Positions 8,228 through 16,960 of a stretch of DNA of 50,380 nt are shown in pieces. The stretch is taken from positions 1 to 50,380 of the forward strand of contig NZ_JACRUK010000026.1 in the NCBI RefSeq assembly GCF_014305155.1, written 5' to 3'. The DNA is from Flavobacterium muglaense (lineage in GTDB: Bacteria; Bacteroidota; Bacteroidia; Flavobacteriales; Flavobacteriaceae). The notes under the pieces are model-generated. The model did not search any database. It was not told the DNA's origin and saw only the letters and a list, made by a program, of their open reading frames with translations. The position numbers and the translations under genes were made by a program. Every line of letters begins with the position of its first letter. Within the stretch, counting starts at the first letter, position 1.

Positions 8228-9571
8228 TTATTTTTTTAATAATTGATTGGCTTTAGAGAAATACAAGTCTTTTTTCTTGCTGTCTCCCAAACCATTATAG
8301 GCTTCCCCAAGTTGAATGTTAAAATTGACCTCCAATGGAACATCTTCAACCACATAATCCATTCCCATTTCTAGAATGTCTTTGGCCTTTTTAAACTGAC
8401 TCAATTGATTGTATCCTAGGCCCGCATAATAATAAAATTGCGGCTGTGCCGGAAACACATCTACTAGATCTGTTGCTTTCTGGGCTACAATTGCAAATTG
8501 TTTGGTTTCGGTATACGCTTGAAGCAAAAGCAAATTAGTCTCTAAATCGGCAACGGTACTTTTTTGATTGGCTTTCTCATAGTACACAATTGCCTTATCC
8601 CATTGTTTTCTTGCGTGGTAAAACTTTCCTATTTCTAGATTTACATTAACCTCTGTGTCGTTATCAAAATAGCGTATAGCTTTTTCTAAGTCGGTATCAT
8701 ACTGCGGATTAGCGATAGTAAAAACCAAAAATTCATTTAAAACACGGTGCTTTATTTTAGCGTCTATTTTACTACTAGCCAAAATTATATTCATGGCATT
8801 AACTGCTTTCACTCCATCCTTATTTTCTAAGTGGTGCTTAAACAGGCTCACTTGTGCCCACTCTGATGTTGGGATTTCAATCTCCAATTTTCGTGCCGTT
8901 TCAAGTACTTTATCTACTTCATTATTTTTTGAATACAAATAAATAAGCGAAATATAATTAGACTCTACTTTGGGGTTTTTTAGTATTTGCTCGTTCAAAT
9001 TGACAATCTCGGCATTTTGATATTTACCTTGCGATAAAATTTGCAATTTGTACGATTCCCTTCTGTCTGATTTGCCTGTGGTTTCATTTAACTCATTGAT
9101 TAAAGCCAAGGCTTTGTCAAATTGCCCCGTGTTCATGTACAAGGAAGTTAAATCTTCTTTGAACTTAGGATCAAACGGAATTAATTTATTGATCGTATAA
9201 ATGGCTTTTTCATAATCCTTAGTCGCATAATTCACATCATACATCCCCACAAAAAACCATTTGTTAGTAGGATCAATCTGGCTGGCTTGTTCAAAATAAG
9301 TGTATGCTAGTTTGTACTGCTTTGAAGCCAAATAATTTTTACCTAATTCAAAATGTACTGTCGCATTTTGAGGCTCGAGTTTTAAACAGTGTTCCAAAGC
9401 AACAATGGCTTTATCATAATTCTCAATGGCCTTTTGCTTGAGCGACTCATAAAAAAAATCTTGAAATTTATTTTCGTCTACCTTTATTTGTTCCGGCTCT
9501 GCTTGTGCCAATACCAAATTGGGATTGCCAAGCAAAACAAAAAACAATAGTACGAAAGCTGATTTCTTCAT
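8228..9571 (-). CDS. Secreted tetratricopeptide-repeat protein
   Basis: 447 residues with a signal peptide (1-22, ending VLAQA). The remainder is TPR-like helical repeats (for example AIVALEHCLKLEPQNATVHF at about 56-75, then AYTYFEQASQIDP and KAIYTINKLIPFDP). It is probably a periplasmic or outer-membrane-associated scaffold. It lies upstream of the DUF4292 and EnvC-like genes with 7-nt spacing, so a joint role in envelope assembly is likely. The partner is unknown. A hairpin separates it from the nucleotidyltransferase gene upstream. Confidence 0.8.
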   Translation of the reverse strand: MKKSAFVLLFFVLLGNPNLVLAQAEPEQIKVDENKFQDFFYESLKQKAIENYDKAIVALEHCLKLEPQNATVHFELGKNYLASKQYKLAYTYFEQASQIDPTNKWFFVGMYDVNYATKDYEKAIYTINKLIPFDPKFKEDLTSLYMNTGQFDKALALINELNETTGKSDRRESYKLQILSQGKYQNAEIVNLNEQILKNPKVESNYISLIYLYSKNNEVDKVLETARKLEIEIPTSEWAQVSLFKHHLENKDGVKAVNAMNIILASSKIDAKIKHRVLNEFLVFTIANPQYDTDLEKAIRYFDNDTEVNVNLEIGKFYHARKQWDKAIVYYEKANQKSTVADLETNLLLLQAYTETKQFAIVAQKATDLVDVFPAQPQFYYYAGLGYNQLSQFKKAKDILEMGMDYVVEDVPLEVNFNIQLGEAYNGLGDSKKKDLYFSKANQLLKK

Positions 9572-9589
9572 CTTAAATTGAAATAATTT

Positions 9590-9623
9590 GAACCTTGAGT
9601 ACTACAATCGTTACTCAAGGTTC
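9590..9623 (-). terminator. Strong hairpin between nucleotidyltransferase and TPR genes
   Basis: GAACCTTGAGTA (9590-9601) and TACTCAAGGTTC (9612-9623) form a perfect 12-bp stem with a 10-nt loop. The minus-strand 3' side is AT-rich but has no clean U-run, so it may be a weak terminator or a processing or stability element. Confidence 0.6.
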
Positions 9624-9645
9624 TACTTGATTATTAGGTTTTTAA

Positions 9646-10662
9646 TTATTCTAAAACTGAATAATCGCCTATGCTAATACTGGTAAATTTACCATCAAAA
9701 CTAACATGATTTCCAATCATGGCATTGTCTAAATTGGCATTCTTTATATGAGAATGTGTTTGAACTAAACTGTTTTTTATAGTTGAATCCATCACATGAC
9801 ATCCTTTTCCTAGCGATACATTAGGTCCTACGGTTGCATTGATCAACACTACATCATCGGCAATAAAACAAGGAGGGATGATGGTAGAGTTCTCTGATTT
9901 GATTGATTCACTTACTAAAGTCGCTCCATCATTTTGTAAAAAACCAAGCATTCTAGCATTTGTTTCAACGGTTACATTTTTGTTTCCGCAATCCATCCAC
10001 TCGTCGACGCTACCTGTTTTAAAAACATTACCGCTTGCCATCATGGCTTTGATACCGTCATTGATTTGGTATTCGCCACCGTTTTGAATGTTATTGTCTA
10101 AAACGTTTTGTAATTCTTTTTTTAGATTTCCTACTTCTTTGAAGTAGTAAATTCCGATAACAGCCAAATCACTAACAAAATCTGTTGGTTTTTCAACTAG
10201 TTCTGTAATCTCATTATTGGCATTCATTTTCACCACTCCAAATGCTTCTGGTTGATCTACTTGTTTTACCCAAATTACAGCATCGGCAGTTGGATCTAAA
10301 TCAAAATCGGCTCTAATTAAAGTATCGGCGTACGCAATTACAGCAGGCCCAGACAAAGATTCCTTGGCACACATAATAGCATGACCCGTACCCAAAGGCA
10401 AATCTTGACGGTAAATTGCTGGCTTAGCGCCTAAGCTTTCTGCCAATTCTTTTAAACTTTTGACTACATCATCGCCAAAAAAGGCTTCGTCTCCTAGAAT
10501 AAAAGCAATTTCTTCTATCGGTTCTTTTAATATTTTAGCAATGTCTTCTACCAATCTATGAACGATAGGTTTACCTGCAACAGGAATTAAAGGTTTAGGT
10601 ACTGTTAATGAATGTGGGCGAAGACGTGAACCACGTCCGGCCATTGGTACTATTATTTTCAT
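9646..10662 (-). CDS. Sugar-1-phosphate nucleotidyltransferase
   Basis: 338 residues. The N-terminal nucleotidyltransferase domain (about 1-235) has the activator motif GRGSRLRPHSLTVPKPLIPV (9-28) and the YADTLI metal/nucleotide region (about 112-117). The C-terminal part (about 245-338) has hexapeptide-like repeats of a left-handed beta helix (STIIPPCFIADDVVLINATV). It should make an NDP-sugar from NTP and a sugar-1-phosphate. Which sugar is not readable; RmlA, GlmU-N and mannose-1-phosphate types share these motifs. No acyltransferase motif is evident in the beta helix. It sits upstream of the envelope genes and downstream of dut. Confidence 0.85.
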   Translation of the reverse strand: MKIIVPMAGRGSRLRPHSLTVPKPLIPVAGKPIVHRLVEDIAKILKEPIEEIAFILGDEAFFGDDVVKSLKELAESLGAKPAIYRQDLPLGTGHAIMCAKESLSGPAVIAYADTLIRADFDLDPTADAVIWVKQVDQPEAFGVVKMNANNEITELVEKPTDFVSDLAVIGIYYFKEVGNLKKELQNVLDNNIQNGGEYQINDGIKAMMASGNVFKTGSVDEWMDCGNKNVTVETNARMLGFLQNDGATLVSESIKSENSTIIPPCFIADDVVLINATVGPNVSLGKGCHVMDSTIKNSLVQTHSHIKNANLDNAMIGNHVSFDGKFTSISIGDYSVLE

Positions 10663-10666
10663 ATTT

Positions 10667-10690
10667 GCCCCCTAAACCCCCGAAGGGGAA
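10667..10690. repeat. Left copy of a C/G-rich inverted intergenic repeat
   Basis: The sequence starting GCCCCCTAAACCCCCGAAGG is nearly the reverse complement of the copy at 10740-10762. Each copy contains a short CCCC/GGGG palindrome, and the pair flanks a 49-nt AT-rich core. Its composition is strikingly different from the surroundings. Confidence 0.7.
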
Positions 10691-10739
10691 CTACTACTAG
10701 GGGTAAGTAGGATTTTAATTTATACTAATTTTATTTCTC

Positions 10740-10762
10740 TTCCCCCTTCGGGGGTTAGGGGC
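10740..10762. repeat. Right copy of the C/G-rich inverted repeat
   Basis: CCCCCTTCGGGGG (10742-10754) alone can fold into a 5-bp stem capped by the very stable UUCG tetraloop, and TTAGGGGC follows. It abuts the dut stop codon, so on the minus strand the dut transcript enters it at once. It may act as a 3' stabiliser. Confidence 0.7.
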
Positions 10763-10763
10763 T

Positions 10764-11198
10764 CTATTTTACACCCGTACTACCAAAACCGCCTTCACCT
10801 CTTGAAGTTTCAGATAATTCTTGAACTTCAATCCAGTTCGCACGTTCGTGTTTAGCAATGATCAGTTGTGCAATACGCTCTCCGTTTTGGATTTCAAATG
10901 GTTGATTGGATAAATTTACTAAAATCACACCAATTTCCCCACGATAATCGGCATCAACTGTTCCTGGCGCATTCAATACGGTAATTCCGTTCTTGAAAGC
11001 CAGTCCGCTTCTTGGTCGTACTTGTGCTTCATAACCGATAGGTAATTCTATAAAAAGACCGGTTTTAACAAGGGTTCTTTCTAAGGGTTGCAAGGTGATT
11101 GGCTCGGTAAGATTTGCTCTTAAATCCATTCCTGCTGATGCTATGGTTTCATAGTGTGGCAAGGCATGTTGTGATTTATTGATGATGTTTATTTTCAT
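10764..11198 (-). CDS. dut: dUTP diphosphatase
   Basis: 144 residues, the standard trimeric dUTPase length. The five conserved motifs are present in order: AGMDLRA (22-28), RPRSGLA (about 62-68), the uracil/deoxyribose pocket region [17 protein letters not shown] (about 75-91), RIAQLII, and the C-terminal arm [10 protein letters not shown]. It hydrolyses dUTP to dUMP and pyrophosphate, keeping uracil out of DNA and feeding dTMP synthesis. Its stop codon touches an unusual GC-rich inverted repeat. Confidence 0.97.
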   Translation of the reverse strand: MKINIINKSQHALPHYETIASAGMDLRANLTEPITLQPLERTLVKTGLFIELPIGYEAQVRPRSGLAFKNGITVLNAPGTVDADYRGEIGVILVNLSNQPFEIQNGERIAQLIIAKHERANWIEVQELSETSRGEGGFGSTGVK

Positions 11199-11253
11199 GT
11201 TTTTTTATTTGGATGGCACCAGTCGTGACTGATCCGTACGTATGTTTTTTTTT

Positions 11254-11328
11254 AGCCCTGATGGAAGCGGCATCCTTTTCTTGACTTTTTTAGGAAAGAA
11301 AAGATACAGCGTACAGCAGGAAATAGCT
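11254..11328 (-). ncRNA. Structured intergenic element, copy 1 (possible Flavo-1-like RNA)
   Basis: Nested complementary segments are visible. An outer pairing of AGC (11254-11256) with GCT (11326-11328) and CCTG with CAGG encloses GATG/CATC (11260-11274) and a CTTTTCTT/AAGAAAAG hairpin (11275-11303). Read on the minus strand it runs ATCTTTTCTT ... AAGAAAAGGATGCCGCTT, then CATCAGGGCT and a long U/A run. It directly follows the flippase stop. A second element at 22800-22865 has the same layout. I recall similar elements scattered through Flavobacterium genomes and the Rfam motif Flavo-1, but cannot verify the match here. Confidence 0.5.
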
Positions 11329-11329
11329 C

Positions 11330-12796
11330 CTAATTACTTTTGGGAGCAATGACTTTTAATATAGTTGCTTTTTCGTTGTGGTATATAAAATAGAGAAATA
11401 CTAACAATAACGGGATTCCCACGAAATAATTCTCTCTGAATCCGTAAAATGATACCGCCGAAAATAGAATCGACAATGACAAATAGCCTCCTATTTTCTT
11501 TAAATCGTACGGAATGGGGTAGTATTTAGTTCCCAAATAATACGAAATTAACATCATGCTTCCATAGGCTGCGATGGTAGCAATTGCTGAACCATAATAG
11601 CTCATGCTAGGAATTAACAGGAAGTTTAAAACTAAGGTAATCACAGCACCAACTATGGAAATGTAGGCGCCAATATAGGTCTTGTCTATCAACTTGTACC
11701 AAACGGAAAGGTTCGTATAAATGCCTAAAAAGAAATTGGCCAAGATAATCAAGGGAACTACTTTCATAGCCACCCAATACGATTCGTCTTGGATCATGTA
11801 GGTTTTAAACAAATCAGCAAAAACAATTACGGATAACAAAATGAAAGATCCAAAGATCACAAAATATTTGGTTACCATGGCGTAGGTTTGCGGCGCATTC
11901 TTATCGGCAGCATGGCTGAAAAAGAAGGGTTCGATCCCTAAAGTATAAGCCGTTCTATACAAGACCATGAACAACCCTAGTTTGTAACAGGCAGAATATA
12001 CTCCCACCTCTGCCGCTGCAATATTTGCAGGTAATAAACGACCTAATAAGATTTTGTCAAATTGTTCGTTAATAGCAAAGGCTATACCAGCCACCATAAT
12101 AGGCAATCCATAACGCATCATGCGTTTCCATAAATCCACATCAAATTTCCACTTTAAAAAGAAATAATCTGGCGCTAGAACCACAAAAGTTAACAAACTA
12201 GCGATAATATTGGATAAAAATATGTACCCTATTTCAAAGTTTTCAACGTATAAGCTGCTTACAAAACCTTGTGGATTTGCAGCAACAATTTTTGGCATAT
12301 AAACCAAAAAGAACAGACTCAAAATAAGATTAACTAATACGTTTCCAATCTTAATGGCGGCATAAAACATTGGTCTTTGAAAAGCTCTTAGCTTTGAAAA
12401 AGGAATGATTACTAAAGCATCAAGTGCCAAAATCCAGATGGTGTACCCAATGTATTGGGAATCGATTCCAGACCAAGCTGCTAATGAATTTCTTGATAAT
12501 AAAGCAATAAACAAGAAAGAAATAGTAGTCCAGAAAATAGAAACCATTGCTGTTTCTACGACTGATTTTTTATTGGTCTCATTATTGTAAAACCTAAAAA
12601 ATGCAGTCTCCATACCGTAAGCCAAAATCACATTAAAAAAAATCATCCATGCAAAAATGATGGAAACCTTTCCATACTCGGCTTTTGGCAATAGTCCTGT
12701 ATAAAGTGGAACTAAGATAAAACTGAACATTCTAGGTAAAACCGTAGCTAGTCCATAAATTGCTGTTTGCTTAAAAAGTCTTTTATATAATCCCAA
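11330..12796 (-). CDS. Polysaccharide/oligosaccharide flippase (MATE-like, PST family)
   Basis: About 488 residues with 12-14 predicted membrane segments and the family's N-terminus (LYKRLFKQTAIYGLATVLPR, then MFSFILVPLYTGLL). It should flip a lipid-linked glycan across the inner membrane. The frame is open from a TTG at 12826, but that TTG is the end of a TATTTTTG promoter box. The TTG at 12796 gives the N-terminus usual for this family, so I prefer it. There is no ATG near. It lies outside the main polysaccharide locus at 34.7-47.8 kb, next to dut and a nucleotidyltransferase, so its lipid-linked substrate may be different. Confidence 0.85.
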   Translation of the reverse strand: MGLYKRLFKQTAIYGLATVLPRMFSFILVPLYTGLLPKAEYGKVSIIFAWMIFFNVILAYGMETAFFRFYNNETNKKSVVETAMVSIFWTTISFLFIALLSRNSLAAWSGIDSQYIGYTIWILALDALVIIPFSKLRAFQRPMFYAAIKIGNVLVNLILSLFFLVYMPKIVAANPQGFVSSLYVENFEIGYIFLSNIIASLLTFVVLAPDYFFLKWKFDVDLWKRMMRYGLPIMVAGIAFAINEQFDKILLGRLLPANIAAAEVGVYSACYKLGLFMVLYRTAYTLGIEPFFFSHAADKNAPQTYAMVTKYFVIFGSFILLSVIVFADLFKTYMIQDESYWVAMKVVPLIILANFFLGIYTNLSVWYKLIDKTYIGAYISIVGAVITLVLNFLLIPSMSYYGSAIATIAAYGSMMLISYYLGTKYYPIPYDLKKIGGYLSLSILFSAVSFYGFRENYFVGIPLLLVFLYFIYHNEKATILKVIAPKSN

Positions 12797-12823
12797 AATG
12801 GTGTGTCTATTAATTTTAAAGAA

Positions 12824-12831
12824 CAAAAATA
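12824..12831 (-). promoter_or_regulatory. -7 promoter box upstream of the flippase
   Basis: TATTTTTG on the minus strand matches TAnnTTTG. If used, transcription starts near 12817, downstream of the apparent TTG start at 12826, supporting a start at 12796. No clear -33 element is seen. Confidence 0.5.
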
Positions 12832-12867
12832 ACTAATTCTTTGGTTTAATCATTGCTGCTTACCCAA

Positions 12868-13323
12868 TCATTGCTGTTCTTCTACCGCATTGATTTTATA
12901 AAAATGAACAACATCATTCCATTTGTACTGTAATAAAGCTTGATTTGGTTCTAATTTAAATCTAGGATCCATGACAACAGGTGCTTTATTACCGTATTCC
13001 TTTGCAGAATTGCCATCGAGAACTAAATCGGTTTTAGGTTCTAATGGTTTTACGGCCACCAGATACTCAATATTACTTACTTTGACAACCGCATTGATTT
13101 GATTTCTGAAATACAATTGTTGCAATTGCACCGCTAAAGGCTCATTGAAGATCAGGTGAACAACAATATTACTGGATTCTGCAGTTCCCTCGGCATCGAC
13201 CTTGTTGTAATAGACCTCCTTAATTGCATGATCGAAATCAATTGTTTCATTTTTTACACTTCCACAAGAAGAAAGCGCAATTGCAATTGCGAAACACGTT
13301 ACACCTAATCTGAATTCTCTCAT
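12868..13323 (-). CDS. Small lipoprotein, function unknown
   Basis: 151 residues with a lipoprotein signal peptide (lipobox ALSSC, Cys at 20, followed by GS). The remainder is mixed beta/alpha with hydrophobic strands (NIVVHLIFNEPLAVQLQQLY, AVVKVSNIEYLVAVKP) and has no motif I know. It lies 10 nt downstream of the GNAT gene and is probably co-transcribed with it. A short direct repeat (AATCATTGCTG) straddles its 3' end. Confidence 0.7.
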   Translation of the reverse strand: MREFRLGVTCFAIAIALSSCGSVKNETIDFDHAIKEVYYNKVDAEGTAESSNIVVHLIFNEPLAVQLQQLYFRNQINAVVKVSNIEYLVAVKPLEPKTDLVLDGNSAKEYGNKAPVVMDPRFKLEPNQALLQYKWNDVVHFYKINAVEEQQ

Positions 13324-13333
13324 AATAGCTGGT

Positions 13334-13771
13334 TTAAGAAAGTCCGTCTTCGTTGATCATCTTTAAAAAATGAAATCCTTTGGGAATGTATCCTTGGTTG
13401 AAGTAAAAACGTTGGGCAGTAAAATTATTAGTATAGGCATCCAGAACAATCATGGTACAACCTTGCTCCCTCGCTTTGACATCTATATAATCCGTCATCT
13501 TTTTACCCAATCCTTTGGCACGATGTGCTGGATCAACAATAAAATTATCAATCTCAATGTATTTACCGGACCATAATTTGAAACCTGTCCAGAAACCTGT
13601 AAGAGCCACACAAACTTCATGTTCATAAATGGCTAGTTGTTTGTAATTGTGCGGCACCATTTCTTTAAGATAGGATTCATATTTCTCTAAGGTAAAGGTT
13701 GGGTACAAATGTTTTAATATGGCAATTTCGGCCAACATTTCGTCTATTGTTGTCAGTTCTTTTAATACCAA
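13334..13771 (-). CDS. GNAT-family N-acetyltransferase
   Basis: 145 residues, typical for a single GNAT domain. The acetyl-CoA motif is RAKGLGKKM (about 85-93, R/QxxGxG/A), preceded by the strand YIEIDNFIVDPAHR and followed by the late strand CTMIVLDAYTNNFTAQRFYF and GYIPKGFHFLK. The start is a TTG at 13771; the only nearby ATG is 11 codons inside and would remove the first strand (LKELTTIDEML), so TTG is preferred. The substrate is unknown. Confidence 0.85.
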   Translation of the reverse strand: MVLKELTTIDEMLAEIAILKHLYPTFTLEKYESYLKEMVPHNYKQLAIYEHEVCVALTGFWTGFKLWSGKYIEIDNFIVDPAHRAKGLGKKMTDYIDVKAREQGCTMIVLDAYTNNFTAQRFYFNQGYIPKGFHFLKMINEDGLS

Positions 13772-13815
13772 TTTGTCTAGTAGAATTAAATTAATAAATG
13801 CGGATAAAATTAAAC

Positions 13816-13846
13816 AAAAAAAAGAGCCTCACTATTGTGAGACTCT
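13816..13846 (-). terminator. Terminator of the ATP synthase operon
   Basis: Stem AGAG-C-CTCAC / GTGAG-A-CTCT (13823-13846) has one internal mismatch and a TATT loop. The A-run at 13816-13823 gives the U-tract on the minus strand. It lies 26 nt past the atpG stop. Confidence 0.85.
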
Positions 13847-13871
13847 AAATATAATGTAAAATATTTTCTTA

Positions 13872-14732
13872 TTATCCTTTCAATGCTTCGGCACCACCAA
13901 CGATCTCTAAGATCTCGTTTGTAATTGCAGCTTGACGGGCTTTGTTGTAAGTTAATTTTAATTGATTTCTCAATTCTGTTGCATTATCCGTTGCTTTGTG
14001 CATTGCAGTCATACGTGCTCCATGCTCTGAGGCAAATGAATCACGAATTCCTTTGTACAATTGCATTTTCAATGATTTAGGAATCAAGGTCAATACAATT
14101 TCTTCTTTTGAAGGTTCAAATAAATAATCTCCAGTTGAAGCCACAACATCTGATTGGATTGGTGCTAATGGCAAAAACTGTTCGGTTTGAACGATTTGAG
14201 TCGCAGCATTTTTAAATTGATTGTAAATCAATTCGATTTTGTCATATTCACCAGCCACAAACTTTTGAGTCAATACATCTGCAATTACAGCAACATTATC
14301 AAAAGTCAAACTATCGTATACTGCACTTTCGTTAGCAACAACAGCGTGTGTTTTAGTCAATACGTCGTTTCCTTTTTTACCAATTGCAAAAATATCTACT
14401 TGTTTACCTTCATAGTAAGCAGCACGATTTTTAGCACCTTTAATTACATTTGTATTAAATGCACCACATAAACCTCTGTTTGAAGTAATAGCAACTAGTA
14501 AAACTTTTTTTACTTCACGTTGTGTAGTAAACTCTCCCCCAGCATCACCTTCAAGTGTAGCCGAAAGATTTTGTAGCAATTCTGTTAATTTTTCGGCATA
14601 AGGGCGCATTGCAGTAATCGCATCTTGTGCTTTCTTAAGCTTTGCAGCAGAAACCATTTTCATCGCTGATGTAATTTGCATCGTTGATGAAACGGAAGTA
14701 ATTCTATTACGGATTTCCTTTAAATTTGCCAT
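13872..14732 (-). CDS. atpG: ATP synthase F1 gamma subunit
   Basis: 286 residues, the family's normal size. The N-terminal rotor helix (MANLKEIRNRITSVSSTMQI, then TSAMKMVSAAKLKKAQ) and C-terminal helix (LRNQLKLTYNKARQAAITNE) that form the central stalk coiled coil are both present. The Rossmann-like middle domain has TSNRGLCGAFN (about 80-90). It couples rotation of the c ring to catalysis in alpha3beta3. It is the last gene of the operon and is separated from atpA by a 74-nt gap containing a long hairpin. Confidence 0.98.
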   Translation of the reverse strand: MANLKEIRNRITSVSSTMQITSAMKMVSAAKLKKAQDAITAMRPYAEKLTELLQNLSATLEGDAGGEFTTQREVKKVLLVAITSNRGLCGAFNTNVIKGAKNRAAYYEGKQVDIFAIGKKGNDVLTKTHAVVANESAVYDSLTFDNVAVIADVLTQKFVAGEYDKIELIYNQFKNAATQIVQTEQFLPLAPIQSDVVASTGDYLFEPSKEEIVLTLIPKSLKMQLYKGIRDSFASEHGARMTAMHKATDNATELRNQLKLTYNKARQAAITNEILEIVGGAEALKG

Positions 14733-14755
14733 TTTTATTTTTAGTAATTAGTAAA

Positions 14756-14796
14756 TAGTGATTAGTAAATAGCTGTTCGCTACTTACTAATCACTA
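14756..14796. repeat. 18-bp hairpin and direct repeat between atpA and atpG
   Basis: TAGTGATTAGTAAATAGC (14756-14773) pairs with GCTACTTACTAATCACTA (14779-14796) with one mismatch and a TGTTC loop. ATTAGTAAATAG also occurs twice in tandem (14747-14758 and 14761-14772). There is no U-run, so this looks like an intercistronic stability or processing element rather than a terminator. Confidence 0.75.
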
Positions 14797-14806
14797 AACA
14801 CTTATA

Positions 14807-16384
14807 TTAGTTATATTTTGCTGAAACTTCTTTCGCTACAGATTGAATTACATCAGTAATTTCATCTGTTAACTTTCCTGCTTTTAAAGCATCAAGAGTT
14901 GCTCTGTGCTTGTTGTTCAAGAATTCCAAGAAATCTTTCTCAAATTCTTTTACTTTGTTCACAGGAACATTTTTCAATAAATTTTTAGAACCAGCGTAGA
15001 TAATTGCAACTTGGTCTTCAACAGTATAAGGATCATTTAAACCTTGTTTCAAGATCTCAACATTTCTTCTACCTTTTTCAATTACGTTTAAAGTAACTGC
15101 ATCTAAGTCAGAACCAAATTTAGCAAACGCTTCCAATTCACGGAATTGTGCTTGATCTAGCTTCAAAGTACCTGCTACTTTTTTCATTGATTTAATTTGA
15201 GCATTACCTCCAACACGTGATACCGAGATACCTACGTTAATTGCTGGACGAACCCCAGAGTTAAACAAATCTCCATCAAGGAAAATTTGACCATCTGTAA
15301 TCGAAATTACGTTTGTTGGGATGTATGCAGAAACGTCACCAGCTTGAGTTTCGATAATAGGTAGCGCAGTTAATGAACCTCCACCTTTAACGATACCTTT
15401 TAATGAATCTGGTAAATCATTCATGTTTTTAGCAATTCCATCATCAGCAATTACTTTACAAGCACGCTCTAATAAACGACTGTGTAAGTAAAAAACGTCA
15501 CCAGGATATGCCTCACGTCCCGGTGGTCTTCTTAATAAAAGAGAAACCTCACGGTAAGCAACAGCTTGTTTAGATAAATCATCATAAACAATTAAAGCTG
15601 GACGACCTGAATCTCTAAAATACTCACCAATTGCAGCACCTGCGAAAGGAGCATACACTTGCATTGGAGCTGGATCAGAAGCATTAGCTGCAACAATAAT
15701 GGTATAAGCCATTGCACCTTTTTCTTCTAACATTTTAGCAATTCCTGCTACAGTTGACGCTTTTTGTCCAATTGCAACATATATACAAAATACAGGTTTT
15801 CCTGCATCGTAAAATTCTTTTTGATTTAAGATAGTATCGATACAAACAGTTGATTTACCTGTTTGACGGTCACCAATAACTAGCTCACGTTGTCCTCTAC
15901 CAACTGGGATCATAGCATCAACTGCTTTTACACCTGTTTGTAATGGCTCAGTAACTGGCTGACGGAAGATAACTCCAGGAGCTTTTCTTTCTAACGGCAT
16001 TTCGTATAATTCACCACCAATTGGTCCTTTTCCATCAATTGGAAAACCAAGAGTGTTTACTACACGTCCTACCATTTGTTCTCCTACTTTAAGAGAAGCG
16101 ATACGTTGTGTTCTTTTTGCAGTAGATCCTTCTTTGATTCCTGTTGATGGTCCTAAAAGTACCACACCAACATTGTCTTCTTCAAGATTTAGTACAATAG
16201 CCTCAAGACCATTGTCAAATTCTACTAATTCTCCATATTGCACATTCGAAAGCCCGTAAATACGAGCAATACCATCTCCAACTTGAAGTACCGTTCCTAC
16301 TTCCTCTAGTGTAGCACCAGATTCAAAACCTTCTACTTGCTTTCTTAATATTGCTGAAATTTCAGCAGGTTTGATTTCCGCCAT
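14807..16384 (-). CDS. atpA: ATP synthase F1 alpha subunit
   Basis: 525 residues. It has the beta-barrel N-domain (to about 95), the nucleotide domain with P-loop GDRQTGKST (about 170-178), the [20 protein letters not shown] block and the family signature [17 protein letters not shown] (about 369-385). It forms the non-catalytic nucleotide sites of F1. The catalytic partner atpD (beta) is not in this window. It lies 38 nt after atpH. Confidence 0.99.
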   Translation of the reverse strand: MAEIKPAEISAILRKQVEGFESGATLEEVGTVLQVGDGIARIYGLSNVQYGELVEFDNGLEAIVLNLEEDNVGVVLLGPSTGIKEGSTAKRTQRIASLKVGEQMVGRVVNTLGFPIDGKGPIGGELYEMPLERKAPGVIFRQPVTEPLQTGVKAVDAMIPVGRGQRELVIGDRQTGKSTVCIDTILNQKEFYDAGKPVFCIYVAIGQKASTVAGIAKMLEEKGAMAYTIIVAANASDPAPMQVYAPFAGAAIGEYFRDSGRPALIVYDDLSKQAVAYREVSLLLRRPPGREAYPGDVFYLHSRLLERACKVIADDGIAKNMNDLPDSLKGIVKGGGSLTALPIIETQAGDVSAYIPTNVISITDGQIFLDGDLFNSGVRPAINVGISVSRVGGNAQIKSMKKVAGTLKLDQAQFRELEAFAKFGSDLDAVTLNVIEKGRRNVEILKQGLNDPYTVEDQVAIIYAGSKNLLKNVPVNKVKEFEKDFLEFLNNKHRATLDALKAGKLTDEITDVIQSVAKEVSAKYN

Positions 16385-16422
16385 CTTAATTTATAATTTA
16401 GACACTTAATGTGTAATAAAAA

Positions 16423-16956
16423 CTAGTTACTTAATTCTCTTTTTAATACTTGTAATCTGTTAGCAACAGAAGCATTGTACTGCTTGTCACCTATTGTTAA
16501 AATAAATCCACCAATGATCGATGGATCTACATTATTTTCAATTGTAATTTTCTTATCTGATAAGGTTGCAATCTTAGCTAAAACTTTTGCCTCTAAAGCT
16601 GCATCCATAGGAATAGCAGTAGTAACCTTAGCTACTTCCACACCATTCATAATATCAAATAAACCATTATACTCTAATGCTATTGCTTCTAGAATTTCAA
16701 ATCTTTTGTTTTCAAATAACAAATGAAATAAACTTTTAGTCACACCATTAGTGTTTGCAAAAACTTCTAATAAAGCGCTTTCTTTTTGATCCACTTTTAA
16801 AGTTGGATTTTCGATAAAGCTTTTTAATTCTTGGTTTCCTTTCACGGTAGAAGCAATCGTTTTCATATCTATGTTAACGGCTTCGGCCACACCTTTTGAT
16901 TGTGCTATCTCTAAAATTGCTTTTGCATAACGAATTGCTGCTCTAGTTCCTGACAT
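16423..16956 (-). CDS. atpH: ATP synthase F1 delta subunit
   Basis: 177 residues, the usual length. The N-terminal helical bundle starts SGTRAAIRYAKAILEIAQSK, and the C-terminal family block ends IIGGFILTIGDKQYNASVAN then RLQVLKREL. It links the peripheral stalk to the top of F1. It lies 4 nt after atpF. Confidence 0.96.
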   Translation of the reverse strand: MSGTRAAIRYAKAILEIAQSKGVAEAVNIDMKTIASTVKGNQELKSFIENPTLKVDQKESALLEVFANTNGVTKSLFHLLFENKRFEILEAIALEYNGLFDIMNGVEVAKVTTAIPMDAALEAKVLAKIATLSDKKITIENNVDPSIIGGFILTIGDKQYNASVANRLQVLKRELSN

Positions 16957-16960
16957 AATC

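Noticed and set aside
12848..12884. Short direct repeat AATCATTGCTG twice
   Set aside because: Only 11 bases, two copies, overlapping a stop codon; likely a simple local duplication.
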